Notes under the pieces: model-generated | What the model was told of the DNA's origin: nothing | What the model saw: the letters and a program-made list of their open reading frames with translations, nothing else | Databases searched by the model: none | Made by a program: the position numbers and the translations under genes | Shown: positions 43,277 through 51,375 of the stretch, piece by piece | Position numbering within the stretch: the stretch's first letter is position 1 | Layout: each line of letters starts with the position of its first letter | Assembly: GCA_030614915.1 (NCBI GenBank) | Contig: JAUXAG010000009.1 | Coordinates: 1-64,000 of the forward strand | Length of the DNA: 64,000 nucleotides | DNA from: Actinomycetes bacterium | GTDB taxonomy: Bacteria > Planctomycetota > Phycisphaerae > JAACET01 | Reading direction: 5' to 3'

Positions 43277-45781
43277 CTAAGCGGGGTCATATTCAATTCG
43301 ATTTACAGGGATATTTCCGAAGGCTACTTCAAGGAACGGTTTTTTGTTTTTTATTCCGGCGGTGCCGTAACCCCCGGCGGTAGAGAGAAAGCTTCTGAAA
43401 TCGCCTTTTATTCGAGGCCTGAAATAGAGTACTTTCTCAACGGCGTCGTAGCGAATTCCCGTCAACCCTTGCAGCATCCCATAACTTGACATCGCCCGAG
43501 CGTACCAATGGCCGGCCTCGTACTCGTTGAAGGGGTTGCGAACTCTGCCGTCGTAACGGTCGCGGCAGGCGCGGACAATCTCCAGGCCTTTCTCAATATG
43601 CCCCATGGTCATTAGGTGTGCAGCAACCTGGTATTCAGTGCCGGTCCAAACCTCGTTACCATAGGCAAAGGGCAGCGATGGTTGTCCTCCTTTCGGCCAG
43701 GAACACAGCAACAATCCAGCTTCGTCATTCAGCGCGTATGTCGACCGCTGCGGATTAGCATGACTGGACAGATCTTCACGGAAATTATATTTGTGAACCG
43801 CCAGCAAATGACTTTCAAGCTTATTGGGGTCGAGAATCTCGCCGACCCCGCAAACCTCAGCAATCCAGGCGCCCAGAACACCATCCGAGAGGCACCCCGT
43901 GCCGTACTGATACTTAGGTCCTTCCTTACGCAGCAATTCCATTGATTCTGGCGAATCATAATTGACATTGAAACAATTGTCTGCTTCGAATCCCATCACA
44001 GTCGGGTCGGCAGCTCGCAACCCTTTCCATATCACTTTCTGGAAGAAATATTCGCCGTCGAACAGTTCCCCTTCCAGATATCTTCTGCCTCTTTCGAACA
44101 GAGACTCGTATTGTGATATATCATCGTCAAGTGCCCGGCCTATTGTTATAGCGGCTTTCAACGCTCCTAGATACATGCTGCTACACATACTGTCCGGGCC
44201 CCAGAACTGGACATCGTAGGTAGTGAGATGCGGTTCGACCGGAACCCCGATGTGCTGCGGATCCCATGTTTCGATACAGAAATCCAGGCTTAGCCTAACC
44301 TTGGGCCAAAGTTCTTTTAGCCAGGCTGTATCACCGCTGATCTGCCACTCGCGATAGACGCGCATGATACTACCGAGTTGGCCGTCGGCTGCGGCTGGTA
44401 TGTTAGCCCCGAGACCGGTCGTAGGCGTTGTCATATTGCGAATCGGAATGGGGCTCCGATGCCATTGGAACCCATCATTCCGGAGACTTTCGTTGAACTC
44501 GGTCTGGCGAATAGTCCTCTCCAAACAGGGGAACAAATGGGGCAGAGCCTGCGCGTAATTCCACACGTGAGTACAGGTGCCAAAGCAAGCACCAAATATA
44601 TCACCGCAGCCTTCCCAAGCCCAGAAGCGACCATCTTTCTGGCGCAGGCAGGTGGGACTCTTGAGAATAGTAAGATTAGCTGCTATGGCCTCGATGACCT
44701 CCGCCGGTAGCGTCGTATCATAGAAACAGTCGGCAAAAGTCTGCGATCTCTCTCGCAGTCGGCCGAAATTCTCTCGCCAGTATCTCATCACCTCGTCAAT
44801 ATTGGTGAACTTCGAGACATACCACGGCTGGTAGGTCGGCTGATCGTTGTCTGTATACTGCTGATACCAGGTTGCTTCAGGCATGTCAGGTGAATAACGA
44901 ACTTTGCTGTTCGGTACATACCAGCCTAGCAGCAGCCTGATGGTTTTCTCACCGCCCGGTGAGAGCCGGAACGGTACATAGAGACTAGCACCCGGGCTGG
45001 CCTTGCCTTCGGCGATTGGCGGCTGCTCGAGCACCTGGCCGGCTGCTACGGATTTCCAGGCCATTGTCAACGGGTCGAACCAGTTGCCACGGAACCAGGC
45101 GTAATTGACCTTTACGGCAGAATCATCTGTAACCGCGCAGAATGAACCTTCATTCCACGGTTTTTCGTTGCTGCCCGCCTGATAGAATTCAAAGCCGCCT
45201 TCGGCACTGCGCACAACTGCATCATCGGGATTGACACCAGCGATGAATTTCCAGGCATTGAACGAATAGACCGCTTCAATTTCTTTGTCTGTCGTATTGA
45301 GGAAGCGGAATTCCAGCGCCGCGACCGGCAGACTGCTATCGTCAGGCTCAGGGGGCGTGAATGGGCTCCAACCGGTAATCTCCACCTCCACCGGAACCGC
45401 CTTATCTGAAAGCGAGACGGTCGCGAACGGGAACCTGGCCTCAAAACTTACCTGCCGGAATCGCGGCAGGCCATAGGTTGTCCCACCACCTCCGCCGCCG
45501 ACACCATACCCAAAGTTCCGGTACAGAGCGATCTTCCATCGCGGAACGGGGCCTTCAAGCACCCGGGCGACATTTCGACCATCGTTTGTCTGACTCTTCA
45601 CGCAAAGGGCGGAAAAAACCTGTGGCTCATTCAAAATATCCGGCTGGTTTCGCAAAGAAACATGCGACAAGGCCCCACAACCTTCGAGACAAATCATACC
45701 TGCCCCGATACCGCCTAAAGGGAAGGCCACCTTATCGAGATTTTCACCTTCATATCTACTGTTATATTGTCTTTCTTGCAT
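43277..45781 (-). CDS. Glycoside hydrolase family 116 (GBA2-like) enzyme
   Basis: About 834 residues with the GH116 architecture: an N-terminal beta-sandwich (LDKVAFPLGGIGAGMICLEG) and a C-terminal helical barrel. By comparison with human GBA2 and the Thermoanaerobacterium enzyme, the nucleophile should be the glutamate in RFWAWEGCGDIF and the acid/base the aspartate in LTTYDVQFWGPDSM. Known members cleave beta-glucosides, beta-xylosides or glucosylceramide. No signal peptide is seen. I chose the ATG at 45781 over a GTG four codons upstream; neither has a good ribosome site. It is 180 bases downstream of the GH51 gene, with gene debris between. Confidence 0.82.
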   Translation of the reverse strand: MQERQYNSRYEGENLDKVAFPLGGIGAGMICLEGCGALSHVSLRNQPDILNEPQVFSALCVKSQTNDGRNVARVLEGPVPRWKIALYRNFGYGVGGGGGGTTYGLPRFRQVSFEARFPFATVSLSDKAVPVEVEITGWSPFTPPEPDDSSLPVAALEFRFLNTTDKEIEAVYSFNAWKFIAGVNPDDAVVRSAEGGFEFYQAGSNEKPWNEGSFCAVTDDSAVKVNYAWFRGNWFDPLTMAWKSVAAGQVLEQPPIAEGKASPGASLYVPFRLSPGGEKTIRLLLGWYVPNSKVRYSPDMPEATWYQQYTDNDQPTYQPWYVSKFTNIDEVMRYWRENFGRLRERSQTFADCFYDTTLPAEVIEAIAANLTILKSPTCLRQKDGRFWAWEGCGDIFGACFGTCTHVWNYAQALPHLFPCLERTIRQTEFNESLRNDGFQWHRSPIPIRNMTTPTTGLGANIPAAADGQLGSIMRVYREWQISGDTAWLKELWPKVRLSLDFCIETWDPQHIGVPVEPHLTTYDVQFWGPDSMCSSMYLGALKAAITIGRALDDDISQYESLFERGRRYLEGELFDGEYFFQKVIWKGLRAADPTVMGFEADNCFNVNYDSPESMELLRKEGPKYQYGTGCLSDGVLGAWIAEVCGVGEILDPNKLESHLLAVHKYNFREDLSSHANPQRSTYALNDEAGLLLCSWPKGGQPSLPFAYGNEVWTGTEYQVAAHLMTMGHIEKGLEIVRACRDRYDGRVRNPFNEYEAGHWYARAMSSYGMLQGLTGIRYDAVEKVLYFRPRIKGDFRSFLSTAGGYGTAGIKNKKPFLEVAFGNIPVNRIEYDPA

Positions 45782-45789
45782 AGCTATAA

Positions 45790-45912
45790 TCACTCGGCAA
45801 TGAGCATGATTACGAACATGTGCTGGATGAAAAGGCCAACAGGGTACAGCTTTATATTGAAGACTGCGGCAAAGACGTGTTCTACTACAGAATCACCTAT
45901 ATCCTGAGCTGA
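45790..45912 (+). pseudogene. C-terminal remnant of an unknown protein
   Basis: The plus strand between the two glycosidase genes reads GNEHDYEHVLDEKANRVQLY, then IEDCGKDVFYYRITYILS and a stop at 45910-45912. The composition and amphipathic pattern look like real protein, but a TAA blocks the frame just upstream and no start exists. It lies in the opposite orientation to both neighbours. The family is unknown. Confidence 0.45.
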
Positions 45913-45960
45913 TAGCCCACGGCACTTGAAAAGGATATCGTCTCAGCCTGAGATTACTCT

Positions 45961-47448
45961 TCATTCGATCCGCAATGTAACTGCCGCGAAGGACAGCGGC
46001 GGCAGCTTCAGCCGCGCCCGACCATCAGACACGGCTACCTCCGTCATATCTACCGCCTTGATTATCGCCGGCTCATCCCAGCTGTTGGCCGCCTTGGCCT
46101 CCGGGCCGGTGAGAAGCTCGCCGTTCTCCATAGCCGTGATGCACATATCCGCCAGGCTGACCACCACTTCTGACGGTTCGGCACTGCTCCTATTGATCAG
46201 AAATACTGAGAGCCTCTGACAGTCCAGAATCGCAGTCGCGTCAATGTAAGTGACCGTGCCGTTTGTCTTGCCGGTGTAAGTCGGCCCACAGACCGACGTT
46301 CGGAGAGAAACACCATTACGCCGTTTGGAAACCATCTCCAGGACGTAGAATATAGACTGGATCAGGATCCCCTGATCTGCGGTCTGTACCGGTGCAGCCA
46401 CGTTGACGATCTGTGCTAGGTTGGCCATCTTGACAACATCCGCGTGGCGGAGAAAGCTGTTCAGAAAGCCCGCCACTACCAGCGTGTCTTCCAGGTTGAA
46501 AACCTCCTCCAGTAAGTGAGGGGCAAATTTGCCCTGCCCATTACCGTCCATGTCCTTGTACCAGACGTTCCATTCATCCATGCAGATTGACACGCGTCTG
46601 TTGCTGCGGCGGCGAGTTTGGACGAAGTGGCACACTGTATCCAGTTCCTCAATCTGCCTGTCGATTGAATTCGTAATAGCCAGAAAGTCTTCTGTATCAT
46701 CCCCTGCAGGTTGTGCGTAGCGGTGCGCGCTCAAGTAATCGACCGCGTCACCGCAGTATTCCAGAACGACTCGATCCCACTCCAAGTAGGAAGGCATGGT
46801 GATGTTGGATGAACCGCAGACTATCAGTTCAATGCTGGGATCGGTGTCCTTCATCATCTTGGCGGCCTGCTGAGCCCGAATTGCGTACTGCGGTGCCGGA
46901 ATGTGGCCAAGCTGCCACTCACCGTCCATTTCGTTGCCCAGGCACCAGAGCTTGACACCGTACGGCTCGGCCGAGCCATTGGCAGTACGCAGATCGGAGT
47001 ACCTCGTACCCGACGGACAATTACAATACTCCACCCAATTCCGGGCTTCTTCCGGGCTTCCTGTGCCTAGGTTTACCGTCAGCATCGGATCCCAGTGGAG
47101 CTTACGGCAGAGCTTGATAAACTCGTCAGTGCCGAACGCGTTTGGCTCTAAGCTGTTCCAGGTCAGGTCTCTCAACATCGGCCGGTCTTCACGTGGTCCC
47201 ACACCGTCCTGCCAGTGGTAGCCGCTGGCAAAGTTCCCCCCGGGATACCTCATAACCGGCATCTTCAGCCGTGCCAGAACCTGCCGGAGGTCCTCACGCA
47301 AACCGTCTTCGTCAGCTTGAGGGTTCTCCGGATCGTATACCCCCTGATAGACAGCTCGGCCAAGGTGCTCCAGGAATCCTCCGAAGATTCTCTCATCCAC
47401 CTTTCCTATCTGAAACTCGCTATGTAGATGTACAGTTGTCGACTTCAT
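45961..47448 (-). CDS. abfA: Alpha-L-arabinofuranosidase (GH51)
   Basis: The 495-residue enzyme is a GH51 arabinofuranosidase releasing terminal L-arabinofuranose from arabinan or arabinoxylan. It begins with IFGGFLEHLGRAVYQGVYDP, has RYPGGNFASGYHW, the acid/base glutamate in WCLGNEMDGEW and the nucleophile in CMDEWNVWY, and ends in the usual beta domain. No signal peptide is present, so it is probably cytoplasmic and acts on imported oligosaccharides. Its ATG overlaps the stop codon of an 18-codon leader frame (ATGA), and a promoter with a palindromic box lies upstream. Confidence 0.9.
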   Translation of the reverse strand: MKSTTVHLHSEFQIGKVDERIFGGFLEHLGRAVYQGVYDPENPQADEDGLREDLRQVLARLKMPVMRYPGGNFASGYHWQDGVGPREDRPMLRDLTWNSLEPNAFGTDEFIKLCRKLHWDPMLTVNLGTGSPEEARNWVEYCNCPSGTRYSDLRTANGSAEPYGVKLWCLGNEMDGEWQLGHIPAPQYAIRAQQAAKMMKDTDPSIELIVCGSSNITMPSYLEWDRVVLEYCGDAVDYLSAHRYAQPAGDDTEDFLAITNSIDRQIEELDTVCHFVQTRRRSNRRVSICMDEWNVWYKDMDGNGQGKFAPHLLEEVFNLEDTLVVAGFLNSFLRHADVVKMANLAQIVNVAAPVQTADQGILIQSIFYVLEMVSKRRNGVSLRTSVCGPTYTGKTNGTVTYIDATAILDCQRLSVFLINRSSAEPSEVVVSLADMCITAMENGELLTGPEAKAANSWDEPAIIKAVDMTEVAVSDGRARLKLPPLSFAAVTLRIE

Positions 47449-47501
47449 CCGCCGCTTCCTTTTTCTAACTGGGATTTCCCATATAGACGCTTAGAAAACA
47501 T
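47445..47501 (-). CDS. 18-codon leader frame upstream of abfA
   Basis: An ATG at 47501 with AGGAAGG upstream starts MFSKRLYGKSQLEKGSGG and ends with a TGA overlapping the abfA start. The same beginning (MFSKRVNGKS) opens the STT3-like gene at 27146, and both lie in the same repeated promoter segment. The frame may be a translated leader that couples or regulates abfA, or simply the relic of a duplicated gene start. Confidence 0.4.
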   Translation of the reverse strand: MFSKRLYGKSQLEKGSGG

Positions 47502-47525
47502 AAATTCCTTCCTACGGCATCGATA

Positions 47526-47555
47526 ATTTTGCCCAAATCATCTTGAGCAATCAAG
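47526..47555 (-). promoter_or_regulatory. Promoter and CTTGA-TCAAG palindrome of abfA
   Basis: On the minus strand TTGATT (47549-47554), 17 bases and CAAAAT (47526-47531). The -35 box is inside the palindrome CTTGATTGCTCAAG (47542-47555), the same arrangement as at 27187-27200. Confidence 0.45.
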
Positions 47556-47718
47556 AATTTTGTTGTCGAGGCGGTTTTCGTAAAAATGTCGATAATAACA
47601 CGGCTTGGGATGCCTCGACTCTGCTTTCAACCATAGGCTTCTCCAAATCAGAAGAGCAAAACTGGCTTGAATTGCCTCTATAAGCTTTATACTATCAAAT
47701 CAGTCTCAGATGCGTCAC

Positions 47719-47746
47719 TTGAATATGGGAAATCCGGGCGTATATG
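47719..47746 (+). promoter_or_regulatory. Candidate promoter for hgcAB
   Basis: TTGAAT (47719-47724), a 16-base spacer and TATATG (47741-47746), about 145 bases before the preferred hgcA start. It is the best sigma-70 match seen here, but weak. The rest of 47556-47790 shows no gene. Confidence 0.3.
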
Positions 47747-47790
47747 CCATTATACCATAGACTGGCGGTGGTAGAGGAAAACCGCAAAGA

Positions 47791-47872
47791 ATTATTGGGA
47801 GTCTATTTTGCCCAGCCACAACGATCATATCATCACGGAGGCCTCCGCCAGCGGTGCGTCCAGCAGCTGCTG
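47791..47872 (+). repeat. Duplicated 3-prime end of the PP2C phosphatase gene, left copy
   Basis: The segment is homologous to 49401-49482 at about 80 percent by eye, offset about 1610 bases. On the minus strand it still reads LRDDMIVVAGQ where the intact gene ends LRDDMTVVALQIDSQ. The copy has a small indel and is decayed. It lies directly before the hgcA start. Confidence 0.75.
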
Positions 47873-47891
47873 CGGGGTTCAAGAGGGCGAT

Positions 47892-48956
47892 ATGGGCAAT
47901 GGGGGGCTCAAGGGTTCTGAGCCCTGGATGAGGGGCTATGTGGACACCGCGGCCGGGCCAATACCTTGCGTGGCCACTGCTCTGAGCTTTGCGGACCGTC
48001 TCGGCTCGGCAAAGGCCCGCTGGGGAATCAAGCGGATGCGCTATACAGTGGAACCGGGGTTGTATGCTGTGGGGCAGCCGACGGCTGAATCGGTGGTACT
48101 GGTCACAGCCAACTACAAAATGAGTTTCGATAGGCTCAGGTCACAATTGGCTCGGATTGATGCCTGGATTATGGTCCTGGATACCAAGGGGATCAACGTC
48201 TGGTGTGCTGCGGGGAAGGGCACCTTTGGCACCGAAGAGATCATAGAGCGGGTCAGAGCTGTTGAGTTGGAAAAAATTGTTTCGCACCGTAGGCTAATCT
48301 TGCCGCAATTGGCCGGGCCCGGCGTTAGTGCTCACGAGGTGAAATCTGGCTGCGGATTTGACGTGGTCTATGGTCCCATTCGAGCGGAGGATTTGCCGGA
48401 ATTTCTGGCAGCGGGGATGAAGGCCACGGCCCAGATGCGAAAAGTGCGCTTTAATCTCGCTGACCGGGTGGTGTTGATTCCGATGGAGTTGAGAATGTCA
48501 GCTAAGTATCTGCTAGCCGTTGCCCTTGGACTGTTCCTGCTGGGGGGGCTCGGCACCGATGGTTATTCTTGGGATCGGGGTATGGTAATTGCACTTCGAA
48601 GTGTACTGATTTTGGTAGGAGGTTATTTGGTAGGAGCGGCCGTACCTGTGTTGTTGCTGCCCTGGCTTCCGGGGCGGGCGTTTTCGATAAAAGGTCTATG
48701 GGTCGGACTGGCTGGGGGGCTGGCAGTACTTGGTTACTCTTTAAATAATCCAGGCGTTTTCGCCAGCCGACTTAGTGTAGCAGGGTGGTTTTTTATGTTG
48801 GTGGCGATGGCCAGCTTTTTGATGATGAACTTTACGGGAGCTTCGACCTATACTTCGCTTTCGGGTGTGCGGCGGGAGGTGCGAACCGCAGGGCCGATCC
48901 AGGCTCTCTGTGGGCTCTTGGGATTGGGACTATGGGTAGCTGAAAGATTTGCGTGA
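47892..48956 (+). CDS. hgcA: Mercury methylation corrinoid protein HgcA
   Basis: About 354 residues from the ATG at 47892. The N-terminal domain is a CdhD-like corrinoid fold and contains the HgcA-specific cap-helix motif NVWCAAGKGTFGTEE near residue 102; its cysteine is the cobalt ligand that methylates Hg(II). Upstream GYVDTAAGPIPCVAT, RWGIKRMRYTVEPGLYAVG and VTANYKMSFD match the family closely. The C-terminal third has five or six membrane helices, as in all HgcA proteins. The frame continues upstream to a TTG, but that part is the antisense of a duplicated phosphatase tail. GAGGG lies close to the ATG. It is followed 46 bases later by hgcB. Confidence 0.92.
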   Translation: MGNGGLKGSEPWMRGYVDTAAGPIPCVATALSFADRLGSAKARWGIKRMRYTVEPGLYAVGQPTAESVVLVTANYKMSFDRLRSQLARIDAWIMVLDTKGINVWCAAGKGTFGTEEIIERVRAVELEKIVSHRRLILPQLAGPGVSAHEVKSGCGFDVVYGPIRAEDLPEFLAAGMKATAQMRKVRFNLADRVVLIPMELRMSAKYLLAVALGLFLLGGLGTDGYSWDRGMVIALRSVLILVGGYLVGAAVPVLLLPWLPGRAFSIKGLWVGLAGGLAVLGYSLNNPGVFASRLSVAGWFFMLVAMASFLMMNFTGASTYTSLSGVRREVRTAGPIQALCGLLGLGLWVAERFA

Positions 48957-49002
48957 AGGGAAGCCCCAGGATAAACCCCCGAGATAAACGAGGAGTACTG
49001 TT

Positions 49003-49341
49003 ATGCCTGAGTTGAGATATTTGGCGAACGTGGTTACCCTGGCGTTGGACGAGGAAAAATGCGTGGGCTGCGGGAGGTGCCTCGAAGTTTGCCCGCACGA
49101 GGTGTTTGTGTTGGAGGCCGGAAAGGCCCAGATTGTGGATCGCGACGGGTGCATGGAATGTGGGGCCTGTGCGAGAAACTGCCCCACTGAAGCGGTGGCG
49201 GTGGAGGCTGGAGTGGGTTGTGCGGCAGCAGTGATCAGTGGAGCCTTGCGGGGAACCGAGTCCGAATGCGGGTGCGGAGGGCCAGAGGAGTCGAGCTGCT
49301 GTAGGCAGTCCGAAGACCCCCAAGGCAAGGATGGGGATTAA
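49003..49341 (+). CDS. hgcB: Mercury methylation ferredoxin HgcB
   Basis: The 112-residue ferredoxin has two 4Fe-4S motifs, CVGCGRCLEVCP near residue 20 and CMECGACARNCP near residue 50. After them comes the HgcB-type segment VGCAAAVISGAL with its conserved cysteine and a tail with CGCGG and ESSCC; the vicinal cysteines are thought to bind Hg(II). HgcB supplies electrons to reduce the HgcA corrinoid and may pass on mercury. GAGGAG precedes the ATG. Placement right after hgcA is the diagnostic arrangement. The tail after the cysteine pair (RQSEDPQGKDGD) is slightly longer than in most homologues. Confidence 0.92.
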   Translation: MPELRYLANVVTLALDEEKCVGCGRCLEVCPHEVFVLEAGKAQIVDRDGCMECGACARNCPTEAVAVEAGVGCAAAVISGALRGTESECGCGGPEESSCCRQSEDPQGKDGD

Positions 49342-49400
49342 ATATTAAAGATGGACGGCGCACTTTGAGCAATAGCCAAAGAGGGGAATAGAAACAGCTT

Positions 49401-49482
49401 GATTATTGGGAGTCGATTTGCAGGGCCACAACGGTCATATCATCGCGGAGCCTTCCGGGAGGGGTCAGTCCCGCCAGTTGCT
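49401..49482 (+). repeat. Duplicated 3-prime end of the PP2C phosphatase gene, right (intact) copy
   Basis: The partner of 47791-47872 lies within the last 80 bases of the phosphatase gene, which is encoded on the minus strand. The two copies bracket hgcAB. Confidence 0.75.
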
Positions 49483-50602
49483 GGGACAAGTTAGGCAGAA
49501 GGTCTTTTAGGTCCAGGTCGAGGATATCCAAAAAATCGGGAGAATAGGGATGCTCGCCGTCGTGGGCAACGGGGGCAAACAAGGCGTCCTCCAGGCCGTC
49601 AGAGTACATGAGCAGCTTATCGCCGGGAGCGAGGCGGTAGGAAGCGGACTCATAAATCTCGCCGGGCAGGACACCGAGCAGGGCGCCGGCCTGGCCGAGT
49701 TGGATGATGCTGCGGTCAGCCTTTATAAGCAGAGGATAAGGATGGCCGGCCCGGGCTACGTCGAGCTGCAAGCTGCGGGTATTCAGCGTGCAATAACAGG
49801 CAGTCGCAAACTGGCAGTGAGCGAGGTTCTGCTCGACAAGGTCCTGGTTGAGCAGGGTCAGGGATTCTTCGGGGTGAATGAGCTCGTATTTGTGGCCGAC
49901 AATGCGTTTGGTCTGTAAGGCCCGTTTTATGAAAATGGTCAGCAGGGCAGCGGGCATGCCGTGTCCGACTACATCAACAATATAGAAACCGAGGGTCTGC
50001 TCATCCAGTCGAAAAACGTCGTAGATGTCTCCGCTGACCCAACTGCAGGGCTGAAAGAGTATTTCGAAGCTGACCGGGGCCACGACAGGAATGGTGCGGG
50101 GTAAGAAATCCCTCTGTAAACGGCTGGCCAGGCGCATCTCTTCGTCCATCTCGCCGAGGTGCTGGGCAAGATTTGGCTGGCGACGATAAAAGGCGGAGAG
50201 CTCTTGTTCCAAGTGGCGGATGACGGAGCGGTGGGAGGCTATTGTGGAGAGGCGAGCCCAGATTTCCTCTGCCGAGTCGGTGGTGCTCATGCAAGTAAGG
50301 CCGTCGCTGCGAGAGACGGATATAGGGCGGCCCTGATGCTCCTCGGGGAGCATGACCAGGCTGGCAATGTTGCGGGACTCCAGGCTGTCGAGCACCCGAG
50401 CCAATTCGGTCCATTGGCTGGGATTGATATCGCGGGCCGCGACGACGACGCCGTCGGCCTGGTCGAGCACCTGGCTGGAAGAGGCGGCGGTGGCCAAGTC
50501 GATGCGCTCTACCTGGAATTCTTGTCGGGCTAGGGCTGCCGAAAGTGCGTCCGGCAGAGGGTGATCTTCAGCGATGACTACGATATTGGCTACAGTGGAC
50601 AT
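49403..50602 (-). CDS. PP2C (SpoIIE/RsbU)-type phosphatase with receiver-like N-terminus
   Basis: The 399-residue protein has an N-terminal ~120-residue fold like a response-regulator receiver (VVIAEDHPLPDALSAALARQ). It lacks a clear phosphorylatable aspartate in the expected place, so it may be a pseudo-receiver. A helical linker (RLASRLQRDFLPRTIP) leads to the SpoIIE/PP2C domain with SGDIYDVFRLDE, DVVGHGMPAALL, ARAGHPYPLLI, LLMYSDGLEDA and RDDMTVVALQ. Such enzymes dephosphorylate STAS proteins in partner-switching pathways; the STAS protein at 23767-24129 is a candidate, but this is speculative. Convergent with hgcB, 61 bases away. Confidence 0.82.
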   Translation of the reverse strand: MSTVANIVVIAEDHPLPDALSAALARQEFQVERIDLATAASSSQVLDQADGVVVAARDINPSQWTELARVLDSLESRNIASLVMLPEEHQGRPISVSRSDGLTCMSTTDSAEEIWARLSTIASHRSVIRHLEQELSAFYRRQPNLAQHLGEMDEEMRLASRLQRDFLPRTIPVVAPVSFEILFQPCSWVSGDIYDVFRLDEQTLGFYIVDVVGHGMPAALLTIFIKRALQTKRIVGHKYELIHPEESLTLLNQDLVEQNLAHCQFATACYCTLNTRSLQLDVARAGHPYPLLIKADRSIIQLGQAGALLGVLPGEIYESASYRLAPGDKLLMYSDGLEDALFAPVAHDGEHPYSPDFLDILDLDLKDLLPNLSQQLAGLTPPGRLRDDMTVVALQIDSQ

Positions 50603-50691
50603 ATCTACACCGAGTCAGCAACGGAGTTTGGGCGGGACGAGCAGTATCTTCCCGCGCGGTGAGGTGCTCTAACCGCTGTGCACTCAGTGTG

Positions 50692-51201
50692 TTATTCGGT
50701 CCCTTTGTCCAAGGCCTTTAGCAACTCCGGGCAGAAGCTTATGGCCGCGCCGGGTTTTATCCGCAGACGGCGGGCGGTGCCCGCAGGGACCTCGAGGGCA
50801 TACTTGGCGGGCTTATCGGACGGATACCTAGCCAGGCTGTGGTCGGCTTGCCCGGGCGAGTCAACAGCCATAGTGTGAAAGTTAATGAGGCATTTGTTGT
50901 GGTCGAAGAACAAGACGTCCAGGGGGATTTTGCAACCCTTCATCCACATAGTTACTCTGCTCGGAGCGGGCAGGACAAAGAGCATTCCCCCATCGGGAGC
51001 CAGATGATCGCGACCCGCCAGACCTTGGCGTCGGCGCTGGAGGCTCTCGGCCAACTCCACGTGAAAAGAATGGCCGTTGATCTGGATCAGGAAGGTGGGA
51101 ACGCTCTGGTCTTCTCGGCCGGGGCTCTGCGGCCCGGCGGCTGAATCACATCCGCTCAGAAAAACCGCCAACGCGCTCAGAATAAGGAGGAGGTTTTTCA
51201 C
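50692..51201 (-). CDS. DUF192-family lipoprotein
   Basis: A ~169-residue lipoprotein starting at GTG 51201 (VKNLLLILSALAVFLSGC), with lipobox LSGC. The mature part is a DUF192 domain: ESLQRRRQGLAGRDHLAPDG, GMLFVLPAPSRVTMWMKGCKIPLDVLFFD and the ending LEVPAGTARRLRIKPGA. The family is widespread and its function is unknown. The frame remains open further upstream, but the lipoprotein signal favours the GTG. Confidence 0.82.
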   Translation of the reverse strand: MKNLLLILSALAVFLSGCDSAAGPQSPGREDQSVPTFLIQINGHSFHVELAESLQRRRQGLAGRDHLAPDGGMLFVLPAPSRVTMWMKGCKIPLDVLFFDHNKCLINFHTMAVDSPGQADHSLARYPSDKPAKYALEVPAGTARRLRIKPGAAISFCPELLKALDKGTE

Positions 51202-51375
51202 TGAGCTGCCCCATAAAAACTGATCCAAGTTTAGTGAGAGTCCCAGCCGCGAAATGTTCTCCTGCCTCCTTCGTCTTTTCGGCGGTGGGGCCTCAGGCCA
51301 ATCCATCTATTATAGAAGCCCCAGCACAGAAATTGCGAGCAATACCTTCATTTCTCTTGCAACCAACGTAGCTCT

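Noticed and set aside
47808-47891. Upstream extension of hgcA to a TTG start
   Set aside because: These 28 codons are read antisense to a duplicated phosphatase gene end, and the family match begins after the ATG at 47892.
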